A stretch of DNA of 64,000 nt, taken from Phialophora verrucosa. Lineage: Eukaryota; Ascomycota; Eurotiomycetes; Chaetothyriales; Herpotrichiellaceae. The translations under genes were made by a program, and so were the position numbers. The stretch covers positions 930,001 to 994,000 of the forward strand of contig MSED01000004.1 in assembly GCA_002099365.1 (NCBI GenBank), read 5' to 3'. Under the pieces are notes generated by a model. The model had not been told where the DNA came from, did not search any database, and saw only the letters and a program-made list of their open reading frames with translations. Below, in pieces: positions 56,719 through 64,000 of this stretch. Numbering within the stretch: position 1 is the stretch's first letter; each line of letters starts with the position of its first letter.

Positions 56719-58338
56719 ATTGACTAGAACAGTCGGGGTGCGGCCGAACGATTCTTGTCGTCCTTTACGGAGCGCTGCGACGGAGCGCCGTCATGGCGCG
56801 ATGCACGATGAGATGGAGAGACGAGTGAGTGCGCGTTGATGTCTGCGGCAAAGTGATGGCCAGGGCTAGATCAAGAGGGATGGGTTATGTGCTTGCGTGT
56901 GCACAGCTGAAGCACGGGGCGGGTATGCGGTGTGATGTCGTCGGTGGAGGCGAACAGAGATGGCAGCAAAGATGCGACTAGAGGCTGACGGGGCCAGACA
57001 AAGGTAGAGATTGGTTGCAGGAGCAGGCGTACGTGTCGTTGGGATGAAGGCTACAGTTGGAAATGGCTCGATTAGGACGTGAGGTGAGATGTTGGAAAAA
57101 CGGGGTGGAAGGGCCAGAGAGGAGAGGATGAGTTCGGAGCAGGAGCAGGAGAACGAATCAGCGCAAGAAAAGGTCAAGGGCAAAGTTTAGTAACGCCGGA
57201 AGAGAGGGATAAGCAGAGCCCCGGTGCCAGTTGTAATATAGGGCCCGACGTTTCTTCTTCTGAGACGGTGATTGACCAGGAACTCGAGAAGAGAAAATAG
57301 AAATCGCGATGAATCGAGGGCCGTAGAGCGCAGGCTGCGACTCTCTTTTGACTCTCGCAACAGTCTGTTGCAACTCGCTCGCCTAGGCTGTTTCACGCCG
57401 AGATCAGCTTTCGTAAAGACGCTCGAGCAGCTTGTTAAGCTTAGGGAGGGTGCCAGGGGACGGCCATGAAGCCTGAAAATCCCGCGGATGACACCTGGGC
57501 AGCCTAGACTTGCCGCGACACCATTGACGGTTGTGCATCGGCGCCCAGACAGACCGGACGCAGGGAGGAGTGAGTCTTTGAGAAAAAGCGTCTGGTCTGA
57601 CACCCAAAATGTCCGCCATTTGAGGACCGAAGGGCTGAAAACAAGCGGGATGACGTAGGCTGACTAACAAGTGCATCTCCGACATTTTCTTTGACGAGAT
57701 TCCATCTGGGGTTTCTTTCTTCCTCAGGTCGACATATTGCGCCCGTACTCGTACGCACGAGTGGTCTACTTTACATCATCCCATGCCAAAGGACACTTAG
57801 AGCGGGTCCATACACGATTTCTTTTGCGCGTCAGACCACCAAACGAGGCGGAAGTGACTTTGTGTCCATCAGAAGCACAGCCGTCGATGGTGCAGAGCTG
57901 AGCGCCATCCTCTGATTCGTGCCACCTCTGCCACAACAGCCATTCACGACGTTCCCTGCTCAAGAATCCAGATAGTTGTACACAGACCTGATTGCAGCGG
58001 ATTCAATCCGTCGGCCAAGTCAGGCCGAGTTGCAGCACGCATACAGACAGGAAAAAATCGGAAAGGAACACGACCAAGCATTTTACCCCGGACTTCAAGC
58101 GTTTGCGCTCACGGCTGACTGGTACCAGTACAGTGGAAGACCAGCGAATTGTAACCTGCTCCTCAATCGCGCTATCGTGTCCGTCTGCTGAGGAAGCCCC
58201 TCGAGAGAATGGAGCACCCCCGTGCGAACCTCGTGCGAGTATGATGTTTTTCTCTGCGTTTTCTTGGTTCGAGAAGCAAGTCAAGTACTTCTACAGTCCA
58301 TGAACATGACTAGAAGCATGCGTTTCTAGACCAGCTGC
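56719..58338. other. Intergenic, no gene recognised
   Basis: Upstream of the regulator gene (-) and downstream of the binding-protein gene (-). Searched for a missing zinc-cluster exon without success. Frames up to 138 codons overlap on both strands and have no family features. Confidence 0.5.
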
Positions 58339-59289
58339 TCATCTGACAATTCCAACGACCCCATCTCCCTTTTGAACTTGCACGTCTGTGCCAATGACGT
58401 CGGCTGTCTTCAACACTTCAACCACGCCCTTCATGACACCTTCATCCACCCCTCTCGTCCCCTCCACAAACTTGACGCCCTTCAACCACTCCTTTCCGTC
58501 CTCTTCGCTATAATGACATTGAGCCTCGCCTGTCCCCAGCATCTGAATCGCCGAGGCTGTATCCTCGTTGAAAGCCCTGATGCCCTTGTCGAAGGCCTCG
58601 CATACCGCCTTCAGCGTCTCGTCCCCGTCCGGGTCTGGAAATGTTTCCGTTGAAGCAGCAATATGCCAACTTGGCCATGGCGTATAGATCTCACCGATCT
58701 TCTTCAATTCCGTGCCTTCACCGTGGAACCATGGCTTTGTTGTGAAATGCTCCCACATGAAGAAATCCGCCGAGGAACTCGTTACACCATCTCTTAAGTT
58801 CTTGAACGGACCCAACGGAACGAGTGTCAACCCCTCGGACTTTTGATCTTTTGTTTGGTGCAGCCAGCCTTCTTGTTGCGCGAGGACGAATGCCATGATG
58901 TGGCTTCCGCTCCCGAGTCGACTTACACCGACGCGTCTGTGTTGTTTTAGATCGTCCACGGTCGAGATGTCCTCTCGATTCCGGCCGGTGACGATTGCCC
59001 ATCGTAAAGGTGTGGAAACCCACGAGCCCACGATTGTATACCCTTTCTCTTGTGAAGACTTCTTGTAGTTGTCTGGGTTCAGTAATCCAGCCACCCAGCC
59101 TTCCGTCAGCCCGATGGCAAGGTCAATCTCCTTAGAGCGGAGGGACGTAATCATATGCCCAGTACCCGAGGGGAAAGGGACGAGCGATATCTGTAGATTC
59201 GAGGGAAAGAGTGAATGTTTTGTACAGAGATGGAGCGGGAGGAGGTAGTGTTCGGGCACGAAGCCTATTCGGATGACCTTGTTCGCCAT
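58339..59289 (-). CDS. Periplasmic-binding-protein-like (type 2) protein, Ca3427-like
   Basis: A single exon of 316 aa from ATG 59289. Two-lobed type 2 periplasmic-binding fold pattern: IRIGFVPEHYLLPLHLC at the start, a first-lobe LRSKEIDLAIGLTEGW motif, the hinge region RWAIVTGRN, then VGVSRLGSGSHIMAF, a signature turn of the NMT1/Thi5-like and Ca3427 group. Fungal members of this group have no signal peptide and are not transporter parts; the Candida protein Ca3427 was studied as a putative pyrimidine-precursor or thiamine-related ligand binder. No signal peptide is present, so it is probably cytosolic. The histidine-and-cysteine motifs required for Thi5 suicide chemistry (an HxxxCCxC-like site) are not apparent, so HMP synthase activity is unlikely. 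The ligand is unknown. It is divergent from maleylacetoacetate isomerase. Confidence 0.82.
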   Translation of the reverse strand: MANKVIRIGFVPEHYLLPLHLCTKHSLFPSNLQISLVPFPSGTGHMITSLRSKEIDLAIGLTEGWVAGLLNPDNYKKSSQEKGYTIVGSWVSTPLRWAIVTGRNREDISTVDDLKQHRRVGVSRLGSGSHIMAFVLAQQEGWLHQTKDQKSEGLTLVPLGPFKNLRDGVTSSSADFFMWEHFTTKPWFHGEGTELKKIGEIYTPWPSWHIAASTETFPDPDGDETLKAVCEAFDKGIRAFNEDTASAIQMLGTGEAQCHYSEEDGKEWLKGVKFVEGTRGVDEGVMKGVVEVLKTADVIGTDVQVQKGDGVVGIVR

Positions 59290-60139
59290 TACGGATGATG
59301 GGGATGATATACGACCTGCGGAAGAGCTTGTAGAAACCCTTGCGGTCTTATGTCTGCGATTCTGGAAAGGTAGTCAATGCTTTGTCTCATCTCCAAAAAT
59401 GTTCGAAGGCCCGAGCCCCTCCCCCGCAGTCTCACTTTCTACCGGAGTTTTACCGGGGGAGCCTTATCCGCAACGAACCTGCAGCCTCGCGTGACAATAT
59501 CAAAGCTGCGACTGCTTGCTTGCAGACCGCGGTGGATTGTCCCAAGACTTGTGAAGGCGGTGGCACTGGTAGTGCATCTCCATCAACGGAGTTGGCCGGA
59601 ACTAATGCTCAGGTCTGAGAGTTACAATGAGCGCGTTCGGAACGAGCTCCGCTCCTATTTGCGGGGATTCCGCGACCTGATACTGGGCGCGGCATAAAAG
59701 GAGAAGATAGTCAGCTGGACCAGAAGAGCCTGCAACTGCGCTCGACATTGGCAGTTTCTGAACGAGAAGGATTGCACACTTTGAGAGGCTGGCCTCATTG
59801 ATCAACTCGAAGCTAGATTGCTTGGAATTGGCCTGGCAACGCCGGTAAAACATTTAAGAGCCTGGACAAGACTTGGAAATTGCGGGGACCGACGCATCAC
59901 CGCAGCAAGGCGTGTCTTCGAGCCAGGGCCCAGCGACAACAGGGTGCAATTTGGGTGCAACTTTCATATCACATCTGCACGCACGGTCCCAGATCTTGCT
60001 AGCTTTTCGCTAGTTTAGACCATCCCCTCCCGATCAGCACACACCCTAGGCAGAAGACGAGGGCGTGGGCGGAGCTTAGGCGGATTCCCCAGAAATTGAC
60101 ACGACTGGAGCTGTCTGGAGGTCTGACGACTCTGTCAAG
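59290..60139. other. Intergenic between divergent genes
   Basis: This 850 bp interval should carry the promoters of both the binding-protein gene (-) and the isomerase gene (+). Overlapping frames at 59273-59697 have no known motif. Confidence 0.5.
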
Positions 60140-60835
60140 ATGTCTGACAAGTCCAAGTACAAGTATACCTTGTTTAGCTACTTTCGTAGCTCCTGTTCAG
60201 CCCGAATTCGGATTGCCGCTCACCTGAAAGATATCCCGCTTGAGTACAAATACATCCATTTGGTCAAAGGCGAGCAGCATAGCACGGAGTACCACGCCTT
60301 GAACCCGAGCGATTCTGTGCCCACCCTGGTCGTCAGCGATCAACAAACAGATGAGGAGATCACCAGGATCAGACAGTCAGTTGCGATCTTGGAGTTCTTT
60401 GAAGAGGTTGAAGAGAGGAACGCAGTGAAGCTGCTGCCGGGCAAGGACGATCCACTGGGCAGGGCGAGGGTAAGGGAGCTAGTGAACATCGTGTCAAGCG
60501 ATATCCAACCAGTCACGAACCTGCGAGTGCTGAGTTACATCAAGCCGCTCAACATCGAGGCACAAAAGTGGCAGCAGCACTTCATGAGCTTAGGGTTCCG
60601 AGCGTACGAGGAGCTAGTCAAAGTTTATGGCGGAAAGTATAGCGTTGGGGACTCGGTGACCATGGCAGACTGCGCTCTTGCACCGGCGGTTGATGGAGCG
60701 TTGAGGTTCGGGGTCGACGTCCAGGGAGAATTCCCCCGTACCTGGCAGGTGTGGGAGGAGATCGGGCAGCTGGATGCGTTCAGGAAAGGAAGATGGAATA
60801 ATCAGCAAGACACACCAGAGGAGTTGAGGGGCTGA
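60140..60835 (+). CDS. Maleylacetoacetate isomerase (zeta-class glutathione transferase)
   Basis: A single exon of 231 aa, the usual size for this enzyme. It isomerises maleylacetoacetate to fumarylacetoacetate with glutathione as cofactor, the next-to-last step of phenylalanine/tyrosine breakdown (Aspergillus MaiA, human GSTZ1). The active-site motif SSCSARIRIA at residues 17-26 is the zeta-class signature. The thioredoxin-like domain continues with NPSDSVPTLV (the cis-proline of the fold) and RQSVAILEFFEE, where the usual SLAILEYLEE lies. The helical domain includes IVSSDIQPVTNLRVL, matching the conserved DIQPLQN stretch, and SVGDSVTMADCALAP. Cytosolic. The homogentisate dioxygenase and fumarylacetoacetase genes, often adjacent in Aspergillus, are not in this window. 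Confidence 0.94.
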   Translation: MSDKSKYKYTLFSYFRSSCSARIRIAAHLKDIPLEYKYIHLVKGEQHSTEYHALNPSDSVPTLVVSDQQTDEEITRIRQSVAILEFFEEVEERNAVKLLPGKDDPLGRARVRELVNIVSSDIQPVTNLRVLSYIKPLNIEAQKWQQHFMSLGFRAYEELVKVYGGKYSVGDSVTMADCALAPAVDGALRFGVDVQGEFPRTWQVWEEIGQLDAFRKGRWNNQQDTPEELRG

Positions 60836-61239
60836 AGGATGGCTCACCCGAATGTTGCTGGAGACTGAGTTGAAATCTCATAGCAGAAGATGAGCTTGCA
60901 GCTTGGCTCCTCTGGGAGCTCAGACATGCAACTGATTCCTGTCCGCATGGATTTTGACAATGTCCTGAGAGCGTCCTGTTTCTCGTCGCGAGATCAACGT
61001 AAATGCTCGCCCGTCACATCGTAACAACGATTTCTCTTGCCTCGATCTGAGGACTTGATCTCGGTGACGTATGCCAATGCTGCGACATGTATTGACCACG
61101 ATCCATGCAACCATTCCACATCCCTCGACATCCTCGTCCCTGCTGCATAGACCTTGACCTTAAACGTGTAGCGGTTCGTGTGTTGTTTGTTTATGCATTA
61201 ACCCTTGATTGACATCGGCCACCCTTGCTCGTAACGTCC
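60836..61239. other. Intergenic, nothing recognised
   Basis: About 400 bp between the isomerase and the next small gene. No repeats, TATA element or open frame of note. Confidence 0.5.
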
Positions 61240-61888
61240 ATGGAGACGGCTGGGTTTGGGCTGAACATTTTCCAGATCCTTCAGAATGAGCTTATCACAC
61301 GCGAGGGGAATCGCTCTACGCTTGGACTTGGGTTTCGTCTTGCTATCATCGAAGATAGGCTGAAGAATCAGGAAGCGAGAAGCAAAAACGGCCTGATATG
61401 GCGACCTTACCATGCCATTGCACCTATTTCCGCCCCAACTCCTCGATCAAGAGCTACTGTCGAAGCACAGAAAAAGCGACTGCTTGAAAGAAAAGGCGCA
61501 ATCCCCACGAAAGACGACAAAGACCCTACCATGCACATTAGGGACGACGAACTGTGGGAAGTCCATCGCGACTATCCTAGAACAGTGCTCGAGTTCAAAC
61601 AGCTTCAATTCCACCGTAGGTCGCTTCCTCGTCTTGCGGCTAGAGATCTGTTGCCTGATATTACGAGAAACAGCTGACTTGGTACGAAGCTTGCTGGAGT
61701 TCTACGATGTCAAGGTCTACCGACCAGACATGAGACCGGTCATTCTGGATCCGTCCGACCACTTGGTCGACGTCAAACATAACCTGGAGACATGCCTGGA
61801 GGAACTGGCCACTACCTGGGGTCTTAACTATTTTCGGATAGGAGGCTTAGCATTGCCTGGGCATGAGCAGTCTTTTGCAGGACCTTAG
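61240..61888 (+). CDS. Small two-exon gene, function unknown; C-terminal lobe weakly oligoadenylate-synthase-like
   Basis: Two exons, 61240-61615 and 61674-61888 (58 nt intron, GTAGGT...AAACAG), give 196 aa. The model rests on two long open frames that join in phase. Residues about 1-110 are Arg/Lys-rich and featureless; a run REGNRSTLGLGFRLAI is of no known family. The second exon reads LVRSLLEFYDVKV followed by RPVILDPSD, then LVDV and a helix ending TTWGLNYF. The string RPVILDP[AS]D with a following short spacer is the C-terminal-lobe signature of OAS/cGAS-type nucleotidyltransferases. The catalytic N-terminal lobe (GS motif and D-x-D) is absent, so it cannot be an active synthase by itself. 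It may be a remnant of such a gene or simply a chance match. No family assignment is safe. Confidence 0.45.
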
Positions 61889-61994
61889 CGAGTATTCTAG
61901 GATCGCCTGAAAAACGAACTGATGCTACCAGCCGCGCAAAAAAGTGCTGCTGACCCGGTGGCTAAACAAGAGGAAATCGCTTGAACGCTTATAT

Positions 61995-62026
61995 CTGGCA
62001 CAGCTGACGCCTGGCACAGCTGACGC
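61995..62026 (+). repeat. Exact 16 bp tandem duplication
   Basis: CTGGCACAGCTGACGC occurs twice head to tail without mismatch, which suggests a recent replication-slippage or small duplication event in this intergenic stretch. Confidence 0.95.
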
Positions 62027-62384
62027 CGCGCCCAACAGACCGAATTCCCAGACCGACAGGCCACAAAGAAACCATTTCGTCTGCCTCACAGTTTCGACGC
62101 ACACAAGATCGCGTCTAGAATTAGAAACTGGTCGACCCCCTACAAGCAAGGCTGCTGTTGCTTGGAGAATGGGAACGAAGACTAGAAAACTTTAGACAAA
62201 GAATCTCCTGCTAAACAGGGAATCATCAGCTATTTTAGTCTCAATTCATTATGTCTGAGCACAATGTGGCTTTATGGGAGAACAAAGAAACATTGTACAT
62301 GATTGTCAACATGGCGACTCAACACAATGTTCAGAACCACCACGCCACCTCAGCCGACACTTCGTAGATTTCAGACAGTCCGGA

Positions 62385-62394
62385 TTATATATAT
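62385..62394 (+). promoter_or_regulatory. Upstream TA-rich element
   Basis: TTATATATAT, about 165 bp upstream of the start codon at 62558. It may be an additional TATA element or simply TA-rich promoter DNA; the nearer element is the better candidate. Confidence 0.35.
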
Positions 62395-62476
62395 CGCACC
62401 CTTCCACTCAGGATCTCTCTGAACGTCGTTTTTGACAAACTTTCTGCGTCTGCGAGCACCTCCTGCGACCCTTGCT

Positions 62477-62484
62477 TATATATA
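62477..62484 (+). promoter_or_regulatory. TATA box candidate for the right-edge gene
   Basis: TATATATA lies 74 bp before the ATG at 62558, the usual distance for a transcription start about 30 bp downstream and a leader of about 40 nt. Confidence 0.6.
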
Positions 62485-62557
62485 GGTATCTTCAGCCTCA
62501 TACATTTGAATCTTCGAAAGCATCCGCCTTCAGGCTTACGCTCCAACAATCTGCACC

Positions 62558-64000
62558 ATGGACGACAACCTCCTCGAGGCCCCGAACAATATCTGGGTGA
62601 CGACTGCCACTGCTCCAGGAATGAGCATACCCGCATGGCTTTACCGCCGGTGTCTATATCTGCTGGACGAAGAGTCGACACCTGACTCGGCCGATATCAT
62701 GGGCCGCATTCGAAACGATCTGGTAAGACAGACCGGTATACGTATTCCCGGCCGTCTCATGAGGGCCATAGCGCTAACATATACGGACATGAACCACTAC
62801 CGACGTAATCGGATTTACAATTTTACCGAAGCTCAAATGCGGCCCGGCGAGGGCGACATTCAAATTCAGCCGGTCGCCTCAGTTCGTCGGGAGGCGACGA
62901 CAACGGTTGGCGACCCGGGATCTTTGCTTGGGCTCCCTACTCTGAGCAACGATACCCCTCTGGGCCCACGGCCCACTGACCGGGAAATTGGCAATGTAGG
63001 TGCCAGTGGTTCCACGGAAGGGTCCAAGGGGTCGATGTTGCAAGATCACACATCGACAACAGCTGCGGCTACCGCAAGTGAGGCGGAGAGAGCGGCACAA
63101 GAAGAGAGTGACCGACTGGAAGCCGCGCAAATTCTCCTGAGCATCTATAATCAAGTATCTGAAGCAGCCTCCGTGACTGTTGACTTGGAGCTTACAGAAG
63201 AAACAGGGACTACGAACCATGGAAATAACTCTGGAAATAACTCTCCATCTCAACACCAGAGGGGGGCTTCCAGTCCAGGGGATGACCATGATGTAGCAGT
63301 CGATCACGATGCTAATGCAACTAGACAAGAGAAGCATCCTCAGCAAGGCTTGCTACTCGGTTTGGAGCAACAGGTGTCGCCCTCAACAGAACGAGAGCGC
63401 TCTGGTGCTCAAGCCCGTCTTCGTGCTCTTCTGCGCGATATCAAGGCCGCCGAGATCATCGGTACGCCTCTAGTTGGTGAACACGTGCAGCCGACTGACC
63501 AATACCTGTCTGGAGTTGAACAGCATCCCCTACTGCGGGACGAGAGAGGATTGATCAACCATGCCTCGCCGCATGAGCTTGAACGTCGGCCAGAGTTTCA
63601 ACCTCCCTCACGACAAGCCTCTCCAAGTCGGCCAAACCATCCTAGAGATAATTTCGATTTCCGAGGCGAGAATCCCGATCTGCATCATTATTCTGGCCCG
63701 AGCGGTTTGAACAGCGTAAATAGTCCTTTGAGGCACTTCCAAGCAAATCCAAATACTCCGCCACCACCGCAGAGAACATACGAGGTCGTCCTTGCAGCTG
63801 CTTCAAGAGTCCAAGTGGGGCCAAATTCGAGGCGTAGAAGAGCGAAGACGGCTGCTTCAGCGGGTACTACCAGTGCCAATAGATCTCGAGGTCATCCCCC
63901 GGGGCGCACACCGGCATCCCGCCGCCCACGCGCCCCTCGAAAGCCTGCAGCAATTGGAGCATCGGAGAGAGTGACCAGATCAACTACTGCCAAGCGGCAA
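62558..64000 (+). CDS. Uncharacterised disordered protein, 3' end beyond the window
   Basis: The frame from ATG 62558 is open for all 481 codons to the last base of the window, which cannot be chance at this length. Residues about 1-85 look folded (WLYRRCLYLLDEES, then MGRIRNDLVRQTG and LMRAIALTYTDMNHYRRNR, amphipathic helices). After that the protein is disordered: Ser/Thr/Gln/Pro-rich, with two NNSGNNS-type repeats and acidic stretches. The last 60 visible residues are strongly basic and contain RRRRAK and a GRTP..RRPRAPRKP stretch that resembles an AT-hook or nucleic-acid-binding tail. A TATA element at the usual distance supports expression. I do not recognise the family. The composition suggests a nuclear or chromatin-associated role, but this is only an inference; a later intron or domain may lie beyond the edge. 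Confidence 0.7.
   Translation, partial: MDDNLLEAPNNIWVTTATAPGMSIPAWLYRRCLYLLDEESTPDSADIMGRIRNDLVRQTGIRIPGRLMRAIALTYTDMNHYRRNRIYNFTEAQMRPGEGDIQIQPVASVRREATTTVGDPGSLLGLPTLSNDTPLGPRPTDREIGNVGASGSTEGSKGSMLQDHTSTTAAATASEAERAAQEESDRLEAAQILLSIYNQVSEAASVTVDLELTEETGTTNHGNNSGNNSPSQHQRGASSPGDDHDVAVDHDANATRQEKHPQQGLLLGLEQQVSPSTERERSGAQARLRALLRDIKAAEIIGTPLVGEHVQPTDQYLSGVEQHPLLRDERGLINHASPHELERRPEFQPPSRQASPSRPNHPRDNFDFRGENPDLHHYSGPSGLNSVNSPLRHFQANPNTPPPPQRTYEVVLAAASRVQVGPNSRRRRAKTAASAGTTSANRSRGHPPGRTPASRRPRAPRKPAAIGASERVTRSTTAKRQ

Larger units (their letters stand above)
61889..62557. other. Intergenic; promoter of the right-edge gene
   Basis: Contains a 16 bp exact tandem duplication and two TATATATA elements described separately. 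A frame at 61944-62195 has no family features. Confidence 0.5.

Noticed and set aside
58339..59289. Idea that the binding-like protein is the thiamine-precursor enzyme Thi5
   Set aside because: The His/Cys site required for Thi5 chemistry is not visible, so I kept the broader binding-protein call.

Overview
The window is nuclear DNA from a filamentous ascomycete (Pezizomycotina). The evidence is short spliceosomal introns (mostly 46-200 nt, with fungal-type donors and CAG/TAG acceptors), widely spaced genes on both strands with no operons, and fungus-specific families: fungal transcription-factor regulatory domains, DUF1996, DUF2985, secreted nucleoside permease (NUP) and a Ca3427-type binding protein. 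I cannot name the species. The order (Eurotiomycetes/Chaetothyriales or Dothideomycetes) is only a guess. I see no transposon, tRNA, rRNA or CRISPR array.

Left part (1-25 kb): a DUF1996 secreted protein cut by the left edge (-); an L-asparaginase with ankyrin repeats (+); an NmrA-like NAD(P)-binding protein (+); an SHB17-type sugar bisphosphatase of the histidine phosphatase superfamily (+); a secreted nucleoside permease-like protein (+); the GCN2 regulator YIH1/IMPACT (-); a long-tailed aquaglyceroporin (-); a gene-free 3.8 kb stretch; a DUF2985 membrane protein (+); a phytanoyl-CoA dioxygenase-like enzyme (-); and a secreted metallo-beta-lactamase-fold hydrolase (-).

Middle part (26-40 kb): a divergent pair made of a UDP-glucose 6-dehydrogenase (-) and a membrane-anchored GT4 glycosyltransferase (+). 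They share a roughly 1 kb promoter region and may form a small glucuronyl-glycoconjugate module. Then come a fungal transcription regulator without a zinc cluster (-), a stand-alone N-terminal piece of the TFIIIC tau95/Sfc1 subunit (-), and the PP2A B56 regulatory subunit (+).

Right part (40-64 kb): TRA1, the giant pseudokinase scaffold of SAGA and NuA4, almost entirely in one 11.45 kb exon (+); a second zinc-cluster-less transcription regulator (-); a periplasmic-binding-like protein (-); maleylacetoacetate isomerase of tyrosine/phenylalanine catabolism (+); a small two-exon gene with a weak resemblance to the C-terminal lobe of oligoadenylate-synthase-type nucleotidyltransferases (+); and a long open frame, driven by a clear TATA element, that runs off the right edge (+).

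Most genes are ordinary single-copy housekeeping or accessory genes. The points that stand out are two probable GC-AG introns (asparaginase and TRA1), the UGD/GT4 pair, the truncated TFIIIC subunit, the altered NPA motifs and the ambiguous 42 nt intron of the aquaglyceroporin, and the uncharacterised gene pair at the right end. Splice sites were inferred by reading-frame continuity and remembered family conservation, not from transcripts.
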